Below, in pieces: positions 1 through 8,488 of a stretch of DNA of 28,419 nucleotides. The position numbers and the translations under genes are program-made. Origin of the DNA: Methylacidiphilum caldifontis (GTDB lineage Bacteria; Verrucomicrobiota; Verrucomicrobiia; Methylacidiphilales; CAMAQI01); the NCBI GenBank assembly GCA_945860255.1, contig CAMAQI010000008.1, forward strand, positions 1 to 28,419, given 5' to 3'. The notes under the pieces were generated by a model. It did not search any database. It had not been told where the DNA came from and saw only the letters and a program-made list of their open reading frames with translations. Every line of letters begins with the position of its first letter. Within the stretch, counting starts at the first letter, position 1.

Positions 1-2067
1 ATCCGCCGCTTCATCCACTTTTCGGGTGACATTGGTTTTTGCCTGCATGGCCTCATCAAATTCCTCAAAGCTAAACTCTTCCTGATCATAATCCCCCCTC
101 TTGCGGGAAATTTTCCGATCTGAATTCAAAAGCAGGGCTTGGGTAATGGTGTCAATGATACTCTGGGAGTCTTCCGGGAAAGGGACATTGATTCCTGTGG
201 AGCGTTTGATTTCACGGACTTTTCTCAGGAGAACATCCAGCACCACTCCATCGATGGGGTTGTCTCCACCGTAAAGGAGGCAGGCTTTCACTTCGGGAGC
301 CGTTTGCCCAAATCGATCTACACGCCCCTCTCTCTGCTCCAAACGATTAGGGTTCCAAGGTAAATCATAATGCAGGACTGCGGTAAAATGCTTTTGGAGA
401 TTGACCCCTTCACTCAAACAATCTGTCGCAATTAATACCCGCTGCAGTGAAGATCCCATCTCCTCAATTCGTTGTTTGCGAATATCGTCAGGTAATTCAC
501 TGGTAACGACCTGCACGTTAATTTTGGGAAAATGAGTCCTTAAAAGAGGTCCTAAATGTTCTCCTAAGTAATTGGCGGTGGAAATATACCGGCAGAAAAC
601 AACGGTGTTAAATTTCTTTTTACTCCATTCTTCAAGAATGTTTGCCGCCGATGCGAGTTTGAGATCTCCCTTGGGGTTGGCTAACCCAGCCAGTTGATCT
701 GCAAAGTTACGCAATTGCTGGCGCTGGTAGGAAGTCCAGTTGTTGGACTCCACGATCTGCGTAGGGGAAAGATCACTTTCAAACCCAAATTCCGTATCAC
801 GAACCGGATTGTCTCCGTTGCTCTCAGTATCTCTCTGTGAAGGTAACTCTTCAAGAGCTGCGCTTGCAAGCCCAGACAACCGTGTGTTCAGCATTTCAAT
901 GCCAGCCGAAGGGCTTGACATGACCCCTCGCAGTAATGCAAGGGCGGTCCAGTAATGTGCTTTTTTAACTGCGTGACTGTCGGATGTCGGTGCAATTAGT
1001 TTTCTGGCAAACACTAAAATATCATCAAAAAAGCGGGCATAACCGGGAGAGAGCTGATAAGAGAATTCAATGGGATCTCTTTTGGGGAATGGAGTGCTTT
1101 CTCCCATCCATTTCTCGACGTCTGCCCGTTTTCTCTGGATGAAAAAGCGGGCCATCTCCTGACGTTGTTTTGTCGATGAGGTGGGAAGATCGAGTGTTTC
1201 AAAGTCCTCTCGGAGCATGCCAAGCAACGAGTAGAACTCCTCTGGTTTCCCGCTGTGGGGAGTAGCAGTCAATAAAATCAGATTTTGCCCCGCTTTTGAT
1301 GAAATCCGGTTAATAAGATGATGGCGTTGCTGTTGGGAGTCAGAAGCACCGGAGGGTCGTGCACATGAGTGAGCTTCATCGACAATCACAAGCTCAGGGC
1401 ATTGTTCCACAAAAACGTTACATCTGCTTTCAGCCTTGATGAAATCAATGCTAATGACCTGATAAGGGTAAAAGTCATACACGCTTGTGTCCCCTTGTAT
1501 TTGGCGATCCAGTCTTGCTTGAGTGTTTGATCGGATAATCACCGCCTCAATATCAAGTTTATCCCGGATTTCCGCCTGCCATTGCTCACACAGATGGGGA
1601 AGACAAATGACAGCAAACCTCTTGATTTTACGCCGTTCCAGAAATTCCTTCACGATCAAAAGCGATTCGACGGTTTTTCCGACTCCTACATCGTCCGCAA
1701 TTAAAAGCTTGATAGGATCGGCCTGTCTCAAGGCCATAATCAGAGGAACCATTTGATAGGAACGCGGACGGAATGAAAGCTTGGCCAGCGAGCGAAAAGG
1801 TCCCGCGCCGTTTCGAAAGGCCAGCCGGGCGGCATCATACAAGATTCTGGATGTCGAAATATCCCCAATATCTTCGGCAGCTGGTTCCTTAAAATGAGCA
1901 TCCACGGGAATATCCGATGGTATTGAAAGCGGCAGATAAATCCCGGTAGTTTCTTCATCTGCTCCTCCGAGCGGCTTAACCATCAGCAGATTAGGGTCTT
2001 CGGATGGAAGAACAATCCATTCGCGATTACGCAGGGTCACTAATTTTCCTGGCTGAAGCGTTTTCAT
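1..2067 (-). CDS. SNF2-family helicase, DrmD-like, 3' end outside window
   Basis: The frame is open from an ATG at 2067 to base 1, 689 codons without a stop, so the C-terminus lies beyond the left edge. Visible superfamily 2 motifs are DDVGVGKT (about residues 125-132), DEAH (about 229-232), LLTATPHSG (about 268), ATDCLSEGVN (about 547) and QREGRVDRFG (about 579). The order and spacing are those of SNF2-type ATPases that translocate on double-stranded DNA. About 60 beta-rich residues precede the helicase core, as in SNF2 helicases of DISARM-like loci. The start overlaps the stop of the upstream 1707-residue helicase gene in an ATGA, so the two are probably translationally coupled. A phage-defence role is inferred from this partnership; the missing left flank would decide which system it is. 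Confidence 0.85.
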   Translation of the reverse strand, partial: MKTLQPGKLVTLRNREWIVLPSEDPNLLMVKPLGGADEETTGIYLPLSIPSDIPVDAHFKEPAAEDIGDISTSRILYDAARLAFRNGAGPFRSLAKLSFRPRSYQMVPLIMALRQADPIKLLIADDVGVGKTVESLLIVKEFLERRKIKRFAVICLPHLCEQWQAEIRDKLDIEAVIIRSNTQARLDRQIQGDTSVYDFYPYQVISIDFIKAESRCNVFVEQCPELVIVDEAHSCARPSGASDSQQQRHHLINRISSKAGQNLILLTATPHSGKPEEFYSLLGMLREDFETLDLPTSSTKQRQEMARFFIQRKRADVEKWMGESTPFPKRDPIEFSYQLSPGYARFFDDILVFARKLIAPTSDSHAVKKAHYWTALALLRGVMSSPSAGIEMLNTRLSGLASAALEELPSQRDTESNGDNPVRDTEFGFESDLSPTQIVESNNWTSYQRQQLRNFADQLAGLANPKGDLKLASAANILEEWSKKKFNTVVFCRYISTANYLGEHLGPLLRTHFPKINVQVVTSELPDDIRKQRIEEMGSSLQRVLIATDCLSEGVNLQKHFTAVLHYDLPWNPNRLEQREGRVDRFGQTAPEVKACLLYGGDNPIDGVVLDVLLRKVREIKRSTGINVPFPEDSQSIIDTITQALLLNSDRKISRKRGDYDQEEFSFEEFDEAMQAKTNVTRKVDEAAD

Positions 2068-5000
2068 TTTACTTTTTTGAAAATATCAGACCGTGAGGCA
2101 ACCTTCCTTGCAAGATCATCTTTATAATAATAAACCCAAACCTCGTCGCCTTGGGCGATGATTGCCTGTCGTTTTATTGCATCTGCCTCTTTGACATCGG
2201 GCTGATCATGGGGGGTGCCATCACAAAAAATCCAGAACCGGGGTTCATAATAAAAGTCCGGCTGAACATACACGCCTTCGACGCGTTTTTGGGCGGCGTC
2301 CGGAAGTCTCAAACCTTTGTCATACAGATAATCAATGAATTTTCTCTCCGTCGTGGAATTTGGATCCAGTCCGCGGAGCAATGCTTGATAATGGTCTTCA
2401 TAATTCTTATAGCTTCTTGATGATTGTATTTCAATTTCGCAAACCAAAAGTTTTTCAAGGGCATCTTTGATAAGATGACGATCGACGATTTTATGATCAC
2501 GTTGATTGTAATAACTTAGAAGATCATCATAAGATGCCGGTGCCTTGTAAGATGGATCGTTATATCGACAGAGTTCGATGGCCTTTTCAACCACTCGACG
2601 GAAAGTTGCGACGTTTTGAACAAATTGAGATAGGATCCCCAAGCTTCCCTCTGAAGCCTCATAAATCAGGATATTGGGAGCTTCGGGATTTCCGAGTGTC
2701 ACGACGCCGATTTCATTGGACTCCACTTGAAATGTACTTTCAATGGCGCGCTTCAATGCATGTTGGAGAGTGATGACCCCATCTGCTCGTAGCCCAAGGG
2801 GTTGAATGGGCTCGATATAAAGGGCATCCGAAACATTGGATGTCCAGAGTCGAACATAACGACAGAGCTCTGCATTAACATCATCGGACTCTGGCATTCC
2901 CTTGCGCCAATCTCCCGAAACTAATCCCATCGGGAACCCCTTTTTATCGCCATCCGATCTCCAGTGACTATTGACATGAACGAGGCGTGCAACAGGAATA
3001 TAACGAAGGTTCAGAAAGCTGTTTTCTCCGGTTCTGGCCACAGCTTTTTGAATTCGGTCGAAATTCCCGCCATCGACGGAGAGATATGTTTTAATTTCAA
3101 AACCCTTTGAAACTCGTTCTTCTTCCTCACACGAGATACGGTCAATTTCTTCACCGCGAGATTCCGCCATTTCAATCAAATCATGAACATGCTCCACATT
3201 GGCGTTATCTCCGAGATTGAGTCCTGTGAAAGGACATATTTCAAGATCTTTTTGATCGGCCGGGAGAAAATATCCGGCCTTCTTGCTGATTTTGGCTTCG
3301 GTCAAATTGGATTCGGCATCCTGCACCACAAGCTGGCACACGCGGTATTTCCTGCCATTATGGTAAATGATATTCTGAGGACCAAACTCTCTCATTGCGA
3401 TTGCGCGTGACCGGGATATGAATTCTCCGGAGGAATCAGTGGTGGGAAGAAAAACTCTCAACGGCAGACGCGTAAAATTGTATCCCGGCAGAAAACCTTC
3501 CGAGGCAAGATAACGGTAGGGATAAAATTCGGAAAGTTCTGTGGATCGCCCATCCAATTGGTTACGTAAAAGGTCCAACTGCCGAGTGGCTTGATCCAGA
3601 TTTCTCTTGTGTTTTCGATATTCATCGCTTCCCAATGTCAAGGTTCCGCTTTCCAGTTTTTGTGTTGCCCGTGTTAGAATATTTCTAGCAGAACGATACA
3701 GAATCCGCCACCTCTTCAATGCTGCATCAAGGTTTTCAGTAAGGTGGGTAAGGTTATTTTCAACCCAGACATCGGAATACCATCCGTTAGTACCGTTTTT
3801 AAGATCACCTTCAAAATCTCTGATGATGCGGGTGAAGGACGCTTTTAATCCACTAAACATCTGGGGGGGAATGGTCAACCCCGCTTTTGCCGCTGGAGAA
3901 AGGGGGAGCTGCAATTTATCCCCATCATCGATCACCAGCCTCATGATCGATGGCTTTGCTCCGGCGTCTTCTTCAAGCCCAGGCAGTCCGATGGCTGACG
4001 CCACAAGGGCGTTTAGATGCGAAGCCAATAACTCTCGATTGCACAAATCCAGTTTTGGAGCAATGACCGATCCGGAAACCAGAGATTCTTGATGAGCAAA
4101 ATAATGTCGGTCGTGCGGTGAATAAGAGGAACAGTAGGTAAATATCAGTGCGCCCTGTCCACTTCGACCTGCCCGACCTGCTCGCTGTGCATAATTAGCT
4201 GGATTTGGAGGAGCGTTCCGAAGGTGTACAACGCTCAAATTGCTAATATCAATTCCAAGCTCCATCGTAGGGGAGCAAAACAAGGCACTGATCTCTCCTT
4301 TTCTGAATAAATCCTCACGCTGGATGCGAGTATCCGTCTGAAGCTGTCCAGTATGATCTTCGCCGCGGAGTCTTTTCAATGCTGAAAAGTCTCGCATATA
4401 AAGGTTTTGAAAGAATAAGTTCGGTGAGTGAATCACGCTTTTATAAGAGCGTTGCTTAATAACATCTGTTTTGACAGTTTTCCCATCACCTTTTTTCCAG
4501 ATGATTTTTTCAAGCCGAATCCTATAGATGGGAACTTCCTCGTTTTTTTCATTGCGGGCGGTTCGCGAAATCAAAAAGTCTGCATCTTCAAGCTTCTTCA
4601 TGAGTTGAAGAACAAAATGACGATAATTTTCTCCTTGAAGATCCACGTTTAACTGATTCTGTTTGACGTAAAGCTTGATGAACTTTCCAAGCCCACTAGT
4701 AGGCCCCATGCTTTTTGAAAAAATGCCAGATGTCTTGTTAAGGGGATCCAGACGAATAAAAAATGGTTCTGGTAGTTCCTCGTTTCGATCAAGCGTCCAC
4801 GGATTACGCAATAGTTCTATAAAATGTTTTTGAAATTCTTTAATTTTCGATTGTGTGAGATAATTCTCACTGTGAATTGCGTATTCCAAACGGAAAAAAT
4901 CCAAAATAGTGGTCAAAAAATCAATTCGTTCTGAATGAGGCAGATCCCCTAAAATAGGAAGCGAACCCCAATACTCATTTTCTGCTGCAATTTCAACCAG

Positions 5001-7187
5001 ATCGGTGTATTCAATCTTCAGCAAGGCCGTTTGCTCAAGATTGGGAAGAATCACACGCCAGCTGCGGCGCAGGTCATGGACAGAACGGTAAAGCAGATAA
5101 TGTTGCAGACACTCTTCGTATTTCCTGCGAATTGTTGCGAGTTGAGGTGCCTCGTTTTTATTGGCATATTCGGTAAAGGGCAGAGACAATGCCTTAAAAA
5201 CAGCTTCACCAATAGTAGCATAATTCAGTCCCACTGATGAGTTATCCAATGCCTTTCGGATTCCGGTGCGCAGTCTCACGACCTGGACAAAATCATTAAA
5301 ATGTCCTGCCTGCAGTGCAGCATCTTGGCGGTTGTCCGTAAAACTTAAAACCTTCTGATCTTCCGGTTTAAATCCAGAATCGGCCAATTGGTTAAGTATT
5401 GAGACTGCGGTGATGGTGGTCGATGTGCTGCGACCTTCGCTGCCAAGCTTTGCAAGTTTAGTGTTTTCATTAGTTTTAGTGTCAAAGAATTGACCGCTGG
5501 TTGGATCAAAAAGCAGTGGAGCCTTCATAAACCATCCCGACCACTTCAATGATTTTATCTCTGAACAGTTTCCAAATTCATCAAAAAATATAGGTACTGG
5601 GAAGCCTAGCTTTTTCTCCGCCCGGGGAACTTTTCCAGATTTAGTAAACCGCAACCATGTGTCTGGTAACATTTCCATATCTTCAACGGGATCCCACAAA
5701 TCATCGCCCACAATCAGATATCCTGATACAGCTCCGGGAGTTTCATCGTCTGATTCCTTAAACTCTCTGGGAACAAGGAGGTCTCCCACTCGGCTTACAC
5801 AAATGAAGGTATGACCACTGGATCGGCTAAAGACATTTGGGAAAATGGGTTTTTTATTTACATCATCTTCCTTATAAATGCCCGGTTCCAGTGTGATGAA
5901 ACGATTTTCATTTTGATCCAGCGTCGTATAAACCGATCCGGTCTGTGAAATAAACTGATGCAATTTAAAAGGCAAAATTGTGTATCGCTTACCGCTTTCT
6001 TGCAATTGTTTGTTTATGGAGCTAATCCATTGAATCAGATTTTCCAAAAAAGGGCGGCATATTTCAGATGAAATGCCGCTGACATCCTCAAGCTCATGAA
6101 CAATTTCTGAAAACCTTTTTGGATTACGTCGACTGAGTACTCCATCATTTTCTTCCAAGGCCACACAGTTTTCCATCCACACAGCGACAGGATGTTTAAG
6201 CAGAATATCGCCCCCCCAAGACGCATCGATTCCTGCATTGATTGCATCTGCTAAAACCTTTTTCTCAGGAATTTTAATATTGAATTGCAGTGAGCGGGTT
6301 AAGGTTTCATTTATAATTTGATTGGACTTAAAGGGACGTCCAAATAATTTTGTTGCTACCTCTGCAACTTTGTTTTTTTGATCAGCCAATGAGCCGATAG
6401 ATACCATGGTTGCAGAAGTCCCAATGCAGGAAGTCTTCTTTTCGCATTGGGAAAGGATACGACGCATGAGCATTGCCACATCAGCACCCTGCCTTCCCCT
6501 ATAAGTGTGGAGCTCATCAAACACTAAAAAACGGAGATTTTTGAAAATCCCATCTCGAATCGATCTTTCCCGTGTTCTCGTCAGCAAAAGTTCAAGCATC
6601 ATGTAGTTCGTTAGCAAAATTTGCGGAGGCGTTTCTCGCATCTTTTGTCGTACCGGCTCTTTTTCTTGTCCGGTATATTGACCGAATGATATTGGAAACT
6701 CCCGACCTGATACCTTTTCATAATTTGCCTTGTAGCGGTCAAATTCTTCGAACTGTGAATTAATAAGAGCGTTCATCGGATATACAACGACTGCAACCAC
6801 ACCCTCGGACCCTGGATTAGATAGCAGGTGGTGAAAAATAGATCCGATGTAAGTCAGGGATTTTCCGGACCCGGTTCCAGAGGTCACAATAAAATCACTG
6901 CCTGCTGTTCCTAGTTTAATTGCCTCGACTTGATGGCGATAGAGGCTGTATCCAGAAAATATATCTTCAATATCTTGATGGAATAACCCCTGATCGATTA
7001 ATTCCTTAATGCTACTAATTTTTTCAAATGAAGGGTTAAATTGAAGCAGCGGCTCTGGCCAAAGCTTGCCTTTACTCAATTCTTCTTCGACTTTAGCTTT
7101 AATGGCAGGATCGGAAATTCGCAAAAAACTTTGGATGTATGTTGAATAATCTGAAACGACGTTCCGGTGTGTCTTAAAAATGTCCAT
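2064..7187 (-). CDS. large DEAD/DEAH helicase with DUF1998-like and Vsr/DUF559-like C-terminal regions
   Basis: The 1707-residue protein has an N-terminal helicase lobe with SGTGSGKS (103-110), YPMNAL (136-141), DELH (224-227) and GTSATM (256-261). The second lobe has LSFTDNRQDAALQ, SPTMELGIDI (about 976) and YAQRAGRAGRSGQ (about 1000). A DUF1998/MZB-like segment lies around 1470-1570, including IYEASEGSLGIL and SYDDLLSYYNQRDH. The last 70 residues look like a Vsr/DUF559 PD-(D/E)XK fold: PDF near 1643, FCDGTPHD near 1654, then KR. Size and order match DruE-type and DISARM-related DUF1998 helicases, so a role in restricting foreign DNA is inferred. Two oddities stand out: the paired cysteines usual in the CYxCLLSYYNQ motif are S and D, and the acidic residue usual before xDG is F. 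The gene is coupled to the downstream SNF2 helicase gene. No convincing Shine-Dalgarno sequence precedes the ATG. Confidence 0.9.
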   Translation of the reverse strand: MDIFKTHRNVVSDYSTYIQSFLRISDPAIKAKVEEELSKGKLWPEPLLQFNPSFEKISSIKELIDQGLFHQDIEDIFSGYSLYRHQVEAIKLGTAGSDFIVTSGTGSGKSLTYIGSIFHHLLSNPGSEGVVAVVVYPMNALINSQFEEFDRYKANYEKVSGREFPISFGQYTGQEKEPVRQKMRETPPQILLTNYMMLELLLTRTRERSIRDGIFKNLRFLVFDELHTYRGRQGADVAMLMRRILSQCEKKTSCIGTSATMVSIGSLADQKNKVAEVATKLFGRPFKSNQIINETLTRSLQFNIKIPEKKVLADAINAGIDASWGGDILLKHPVAVWMENCVALEENDGVLSRRNPKRFSEIVHELEDVSGISSEICRPFLENLIQWISSINKQLQESGKRYTILPFKLHQFISQTGSVYTTLDQNENRFITLEPGIYKEDDVNKKPIFPNVFSRSSGHTFICVSRVGDLLVPREFKESDDETPGAVSGYLIVGDDLWDPVEDMEMLPDTWLRFTKSGKVPRAEKKLGFPVPIFFDEFGNCSEIKSLKWSGWFMKAPLLFDPTSGQFFDTKTNENTKLAKLGSEGRSTSTTITAVSILNQLADSGFKPEDQKVLSFTDNRQDAALQAGHFNDFVQVVRLRTGIRKALDNSSVGLNYATIGEAVFKALSLPFTEYANKNEAPQLATIRRKYEECLQHYLLYRSVHDLRRSWRVILPNLEQTALLKIEYTDLVEIAAENEYWGSLPILGDLPHSERIDFLTTILDFFRLEYAIHSENYLTQSKIKEFQKHFIELLRNPWTLDRNEELPEPFFIRLDPLNKTSGIFSKSMGPTSGLGKFIKLYVKQNQLNVDLQGENYRHFVLQLMKKLEDADFLISRTARNEKNEEVPIYRIRLEKIIWKKGDGKTVKTDVIKQRSYKSVIHSPNLFFQNLYMRDFSALKRLRGEDHTGQLQTDTRIQREDLFRKGEISALFCSPTMELGIDISNLSVVHLRNAPPNPANYAQRAGRAGRSGQGALIFTYCSSYSPHDRHYFAHQESLVSGSVIAPKLDLCNRELLASHLNALVASAIGLPGLEEDAGAKPSIMRLVIDDGDKLQLPLSPAAKAGLTIPPQMFSGLKASFTRIIRDFEGDLKNGTNGWYSDVWVENNLTHLTENLDAALKRWRILYRSARNILTRATQKLESGTLTLGSDEYRKHKRNLDQATRQLDLLRNQLDGRSTELSEFYPYRYLASEGFLPGYNFTRLPLRVFLPTTDSSGEFISRSRAIAMREFGPQNIIYHNGRKYRVCQLVVQDAESNLTEAKISKKAGYFLPADQKDLEICPFTGLNLGDNANVEHVHDLIEMAESRGEEIDRISCEEEERVSKGFEIKTYLSVDGGNFDRIQKAVARTGENSFLNLRYIPVARLVHVNSHWRSDGDKKGFPMGLVSGDWRKGMPESDDVNAELCRYVRLWTSNVSDALYIEPIQPLGLRADGVITLQHALKRAIESTFQVESNEIGVVTLGNPEAPNILIYEASEGSLGILSQFVQNVATFRRVVEKAIELCRYNDPSYKAPASYDDLLSYYNQRDHKIVDRHLIKDALEKLLVCEIEIQSSRSYKNYEDHYQALLRGLDPNSTTERKFIDYLYDKGLRLPDAAQKRVEGVYVQPDFYYEPRFWIFCDGTPHDQPDVKEADAIKRQAIIAQGDEVWVYYYKDDLARKVASRSDIFKKVK

Positions 7188-7381
7188 AGTGTTTCTTGCT
7201 TTATGTTTTCGATCAAAACGAGAGTATTGTATTTGAGGTTGAAATCAAGGAGAGATGTCCCACTATCTGCGCCCGCAAAGAAGTACGCAACGCGCTCATC
7301 CTGCGAGATTTAACGACCAGTTTAGGAGGACTTTTTTGAAGACAGAGGGAACACCGATGAAAATAGATGAAGTTTTACGAA

Positions 7382-7831
7382 TCATAAAGGGATTTCCAAT
7401 CCCTCTGCCAAGGCAAGCTTCCTCTGATTGTCATCAAAGGTAAGAAATTCGGAAGCTCCAAGGTGGATCGCCGTCGCCACATGAAGAATGTCAAAACTTC
7501 GATGCCCTGCCTTCAGTGTATACTTAAAGGTCAGTCGCTCCGCAATTCGATGAACGTCTGCCCAATCCACCGGAGCCGGCTGAAAAACCCCTGCTGAAAT
7601 ATTCGACTGAAGCGCGGAAAGTGCGGCTTGAGCAATCGTTAAGGGATATCCTTGATTTGAATCCTTGGAATGACGAAAAGCTTGGAACTGAACGGATTGT
7701 CGGAACTCAAAAAAAAGAAGTGAGGTACTCATCAATGCCGACTGCTGTCGCTTCATGAATTGAATCGCTTGAGGTGAGGTTCTTTGTGCCACATAAAGCG
7801 CACAGAGAAAAGAGGTGTCAGGATAGGTCAT
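7382..7831 (-). CDS. PIN-domain toxin (VapC-like ribonuclease)
   Basis: The 149-residue protein has the usual PIN length and acidic residues: D5 in MTYPDTSFL, E42, D114 in RSFDILHVATAIHLGA, and D133/D134 in LTFDD. PIN proteins of this type are Mg-dependent ribonucleases held inactive by a cognate antitoxin. The ATG at 7831 overlaps the TAA stop of the upstream Phd-like gene by one base (TAATG), the typical antitoxin-first arrangement. The pair lies on the same strand as the helicase module, with about 190 bp between the toxin stop and the helicase start. It may stabilise that island or simply travel with it. The RNA target cannot be told from sequence. Confidence 0.88.
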   Translation of the reverse strand: MTYPDTSFLCALYVAQRTSPQAIQFMKRQQSALMSTSLLFFEFRQSVQFQAFRHSKDSNQGYPLTIAQAALSALQSNISAGVFQPAPVDWADVHRIAERLTFKYTLKAGHRSFDILHVATAIHLGASEFLTFDDNQRKLALAEGLEIPL

Positions 7832-8088
7832 TAACCCTCCTCCCCCTCCAACTCCGACTCTCTCATTTTTCTCACTTCAAGATCCGTAAAGACTTTCTTT
7901 CCCCATATTTTTTTGAGTTGTGCCTCAAAATCAATTTTCGGCATCGCAGGTTCACTCATTCCTCGAGCCGGAATAAGGGTCGCAAAAAGTTTTCCCCGCA
8001 TTTTAATGGAGACCGTTTCTCCCTCAGAAATCCACGCAGCTAACTTTCGAAAGTCGTTCCTCAAATCGGCAACGTTTGCAGTTTTCAT
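7831..8088 (-). CDS. Phd/YefM-type antitoxin
   Basis: From the ATG at 8088 this is an 85-residue protein with the Phd/YefM pattern VADLRNDFRKLAAWI...GETVSI...RGKLFATLIP. Its charged C-terminal tail would be the toxin-neutralising part. The frame stays open upstream to 8229, but the upstream 47 codons do not resemble the family and would read through the promoter and operator-like palindrome, so the internal ATG is chosen. No Shine-Dalgarno sequence lies before this ATG. Antitoxins of this family bind operator DNA through their N-terminus and repress their own operon, in line with the palindrome directly upstream. Confidence 0.85.
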   Translation of the reverse strand: MKTANVADLRNDFRKLAAWISEGETVSIKMRGKLFATLIPARGMSEPAMPKIDFEAQLKKIWGKKVFTDLEVRKMRESELEGEEG

Positions 8089-8104
8089 GGTATTATTAAA
8101 TACC
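8089..8104. promoter_or_regulatory. perfect palindrome at antitoxin start (putative operator)
   Basis: GGTATT-ATTA-AATACC is a perfect 6-bp inverted repeat with a 4-bp spacer. It directly abuts the antitoxin ATG and overlaps the proposed -10 element. Position and symmetry fit autorepression by the Phd-type antitoxin and its toxin complex. Binding itself is inferred. Confidence 0.6.
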
Positions 8105-8124
8105 ACATTATTAGTAATTGTCAA
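8097..8124 (-). promoter_or_regulatory. putative promoter of the antitoxin-toxin operon
   Basis: On the minus strand TTGACA (8119-8124) is followed after 16 bp by TATTTA (8097-8102). Transcription would then start about 1-3 bases before the ATG at 8088, so the mRNA would be essentially leaderless, which fits the missing Shine-Dalgarno sequence. The -35 is a consensus match; the -10 is only fair. Confidence 0.45.
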
Positions 8125-8488
8125 TTTTGACTCTGCCCTCTTCAGTTCTTTCCTGCTTTCATGTCGAAGATCCGCCGTAGTTCTGAAAGAAAACGAAGGA
8201 GGACGCCGAGACTTTGAGCCTATCTCCAACTCTATGTTGACTCCTTGGCTCGCTAAAGCGTAGCAACGGCGGCATTCGACGCCCGTCTCATTCGGATTTC
8301 GTCCCTGCCCCGATCCTTTGTCGGGGCTGCAATCTCTTCTCCCGCTGCTGCGGGATCAGATCGTCTCCTCCAAACCCTTTTGGAGTCGGCTCCTCAGCGA
8401 TTTCTATTTTCGAGTCTTATTTTCCACTCCCCTGAATAGTGCTTTACAATCTATTTTATGGGGAGACTCTTTTCCCTTCGATTATTTT
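8105..8488. other. gene-free stretch with three successive hairpins
   Basis: No coding sequence is recognised in these 384 bp between the antitoxin promoter and argD. Three hairpins follow each other: GCCCCGA/TCGGGGC (8307-8313 with 8321-8327), CCCGC/GCGGG (8341-8345 with 8350-8354) and CTCCAAA/TTTGGAG (8368-8374 with 8379-8385). A weaker CTTTCA/TGAAAG pair lies at 8156-8189 and a bulged stem near 8249-8264. They may be an argD leader, terminators, or the debris of a dispersed repeat. The frame of argD is open back to 8318, but this part does not look like protein. Confidence 0.5.

Noticed and set aside
3607..4092. 161-codon plus-strand frame
   Set aside because: It lies opposite the conserved helicase gene and shows no recognisable motif; it is a shadow frame.
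8105..8488. tRNA or attachment site at the edge of the accessory block
   Set aside because: No cloverleaf, tRNA 3' end or direct repeat flanking the block was found.
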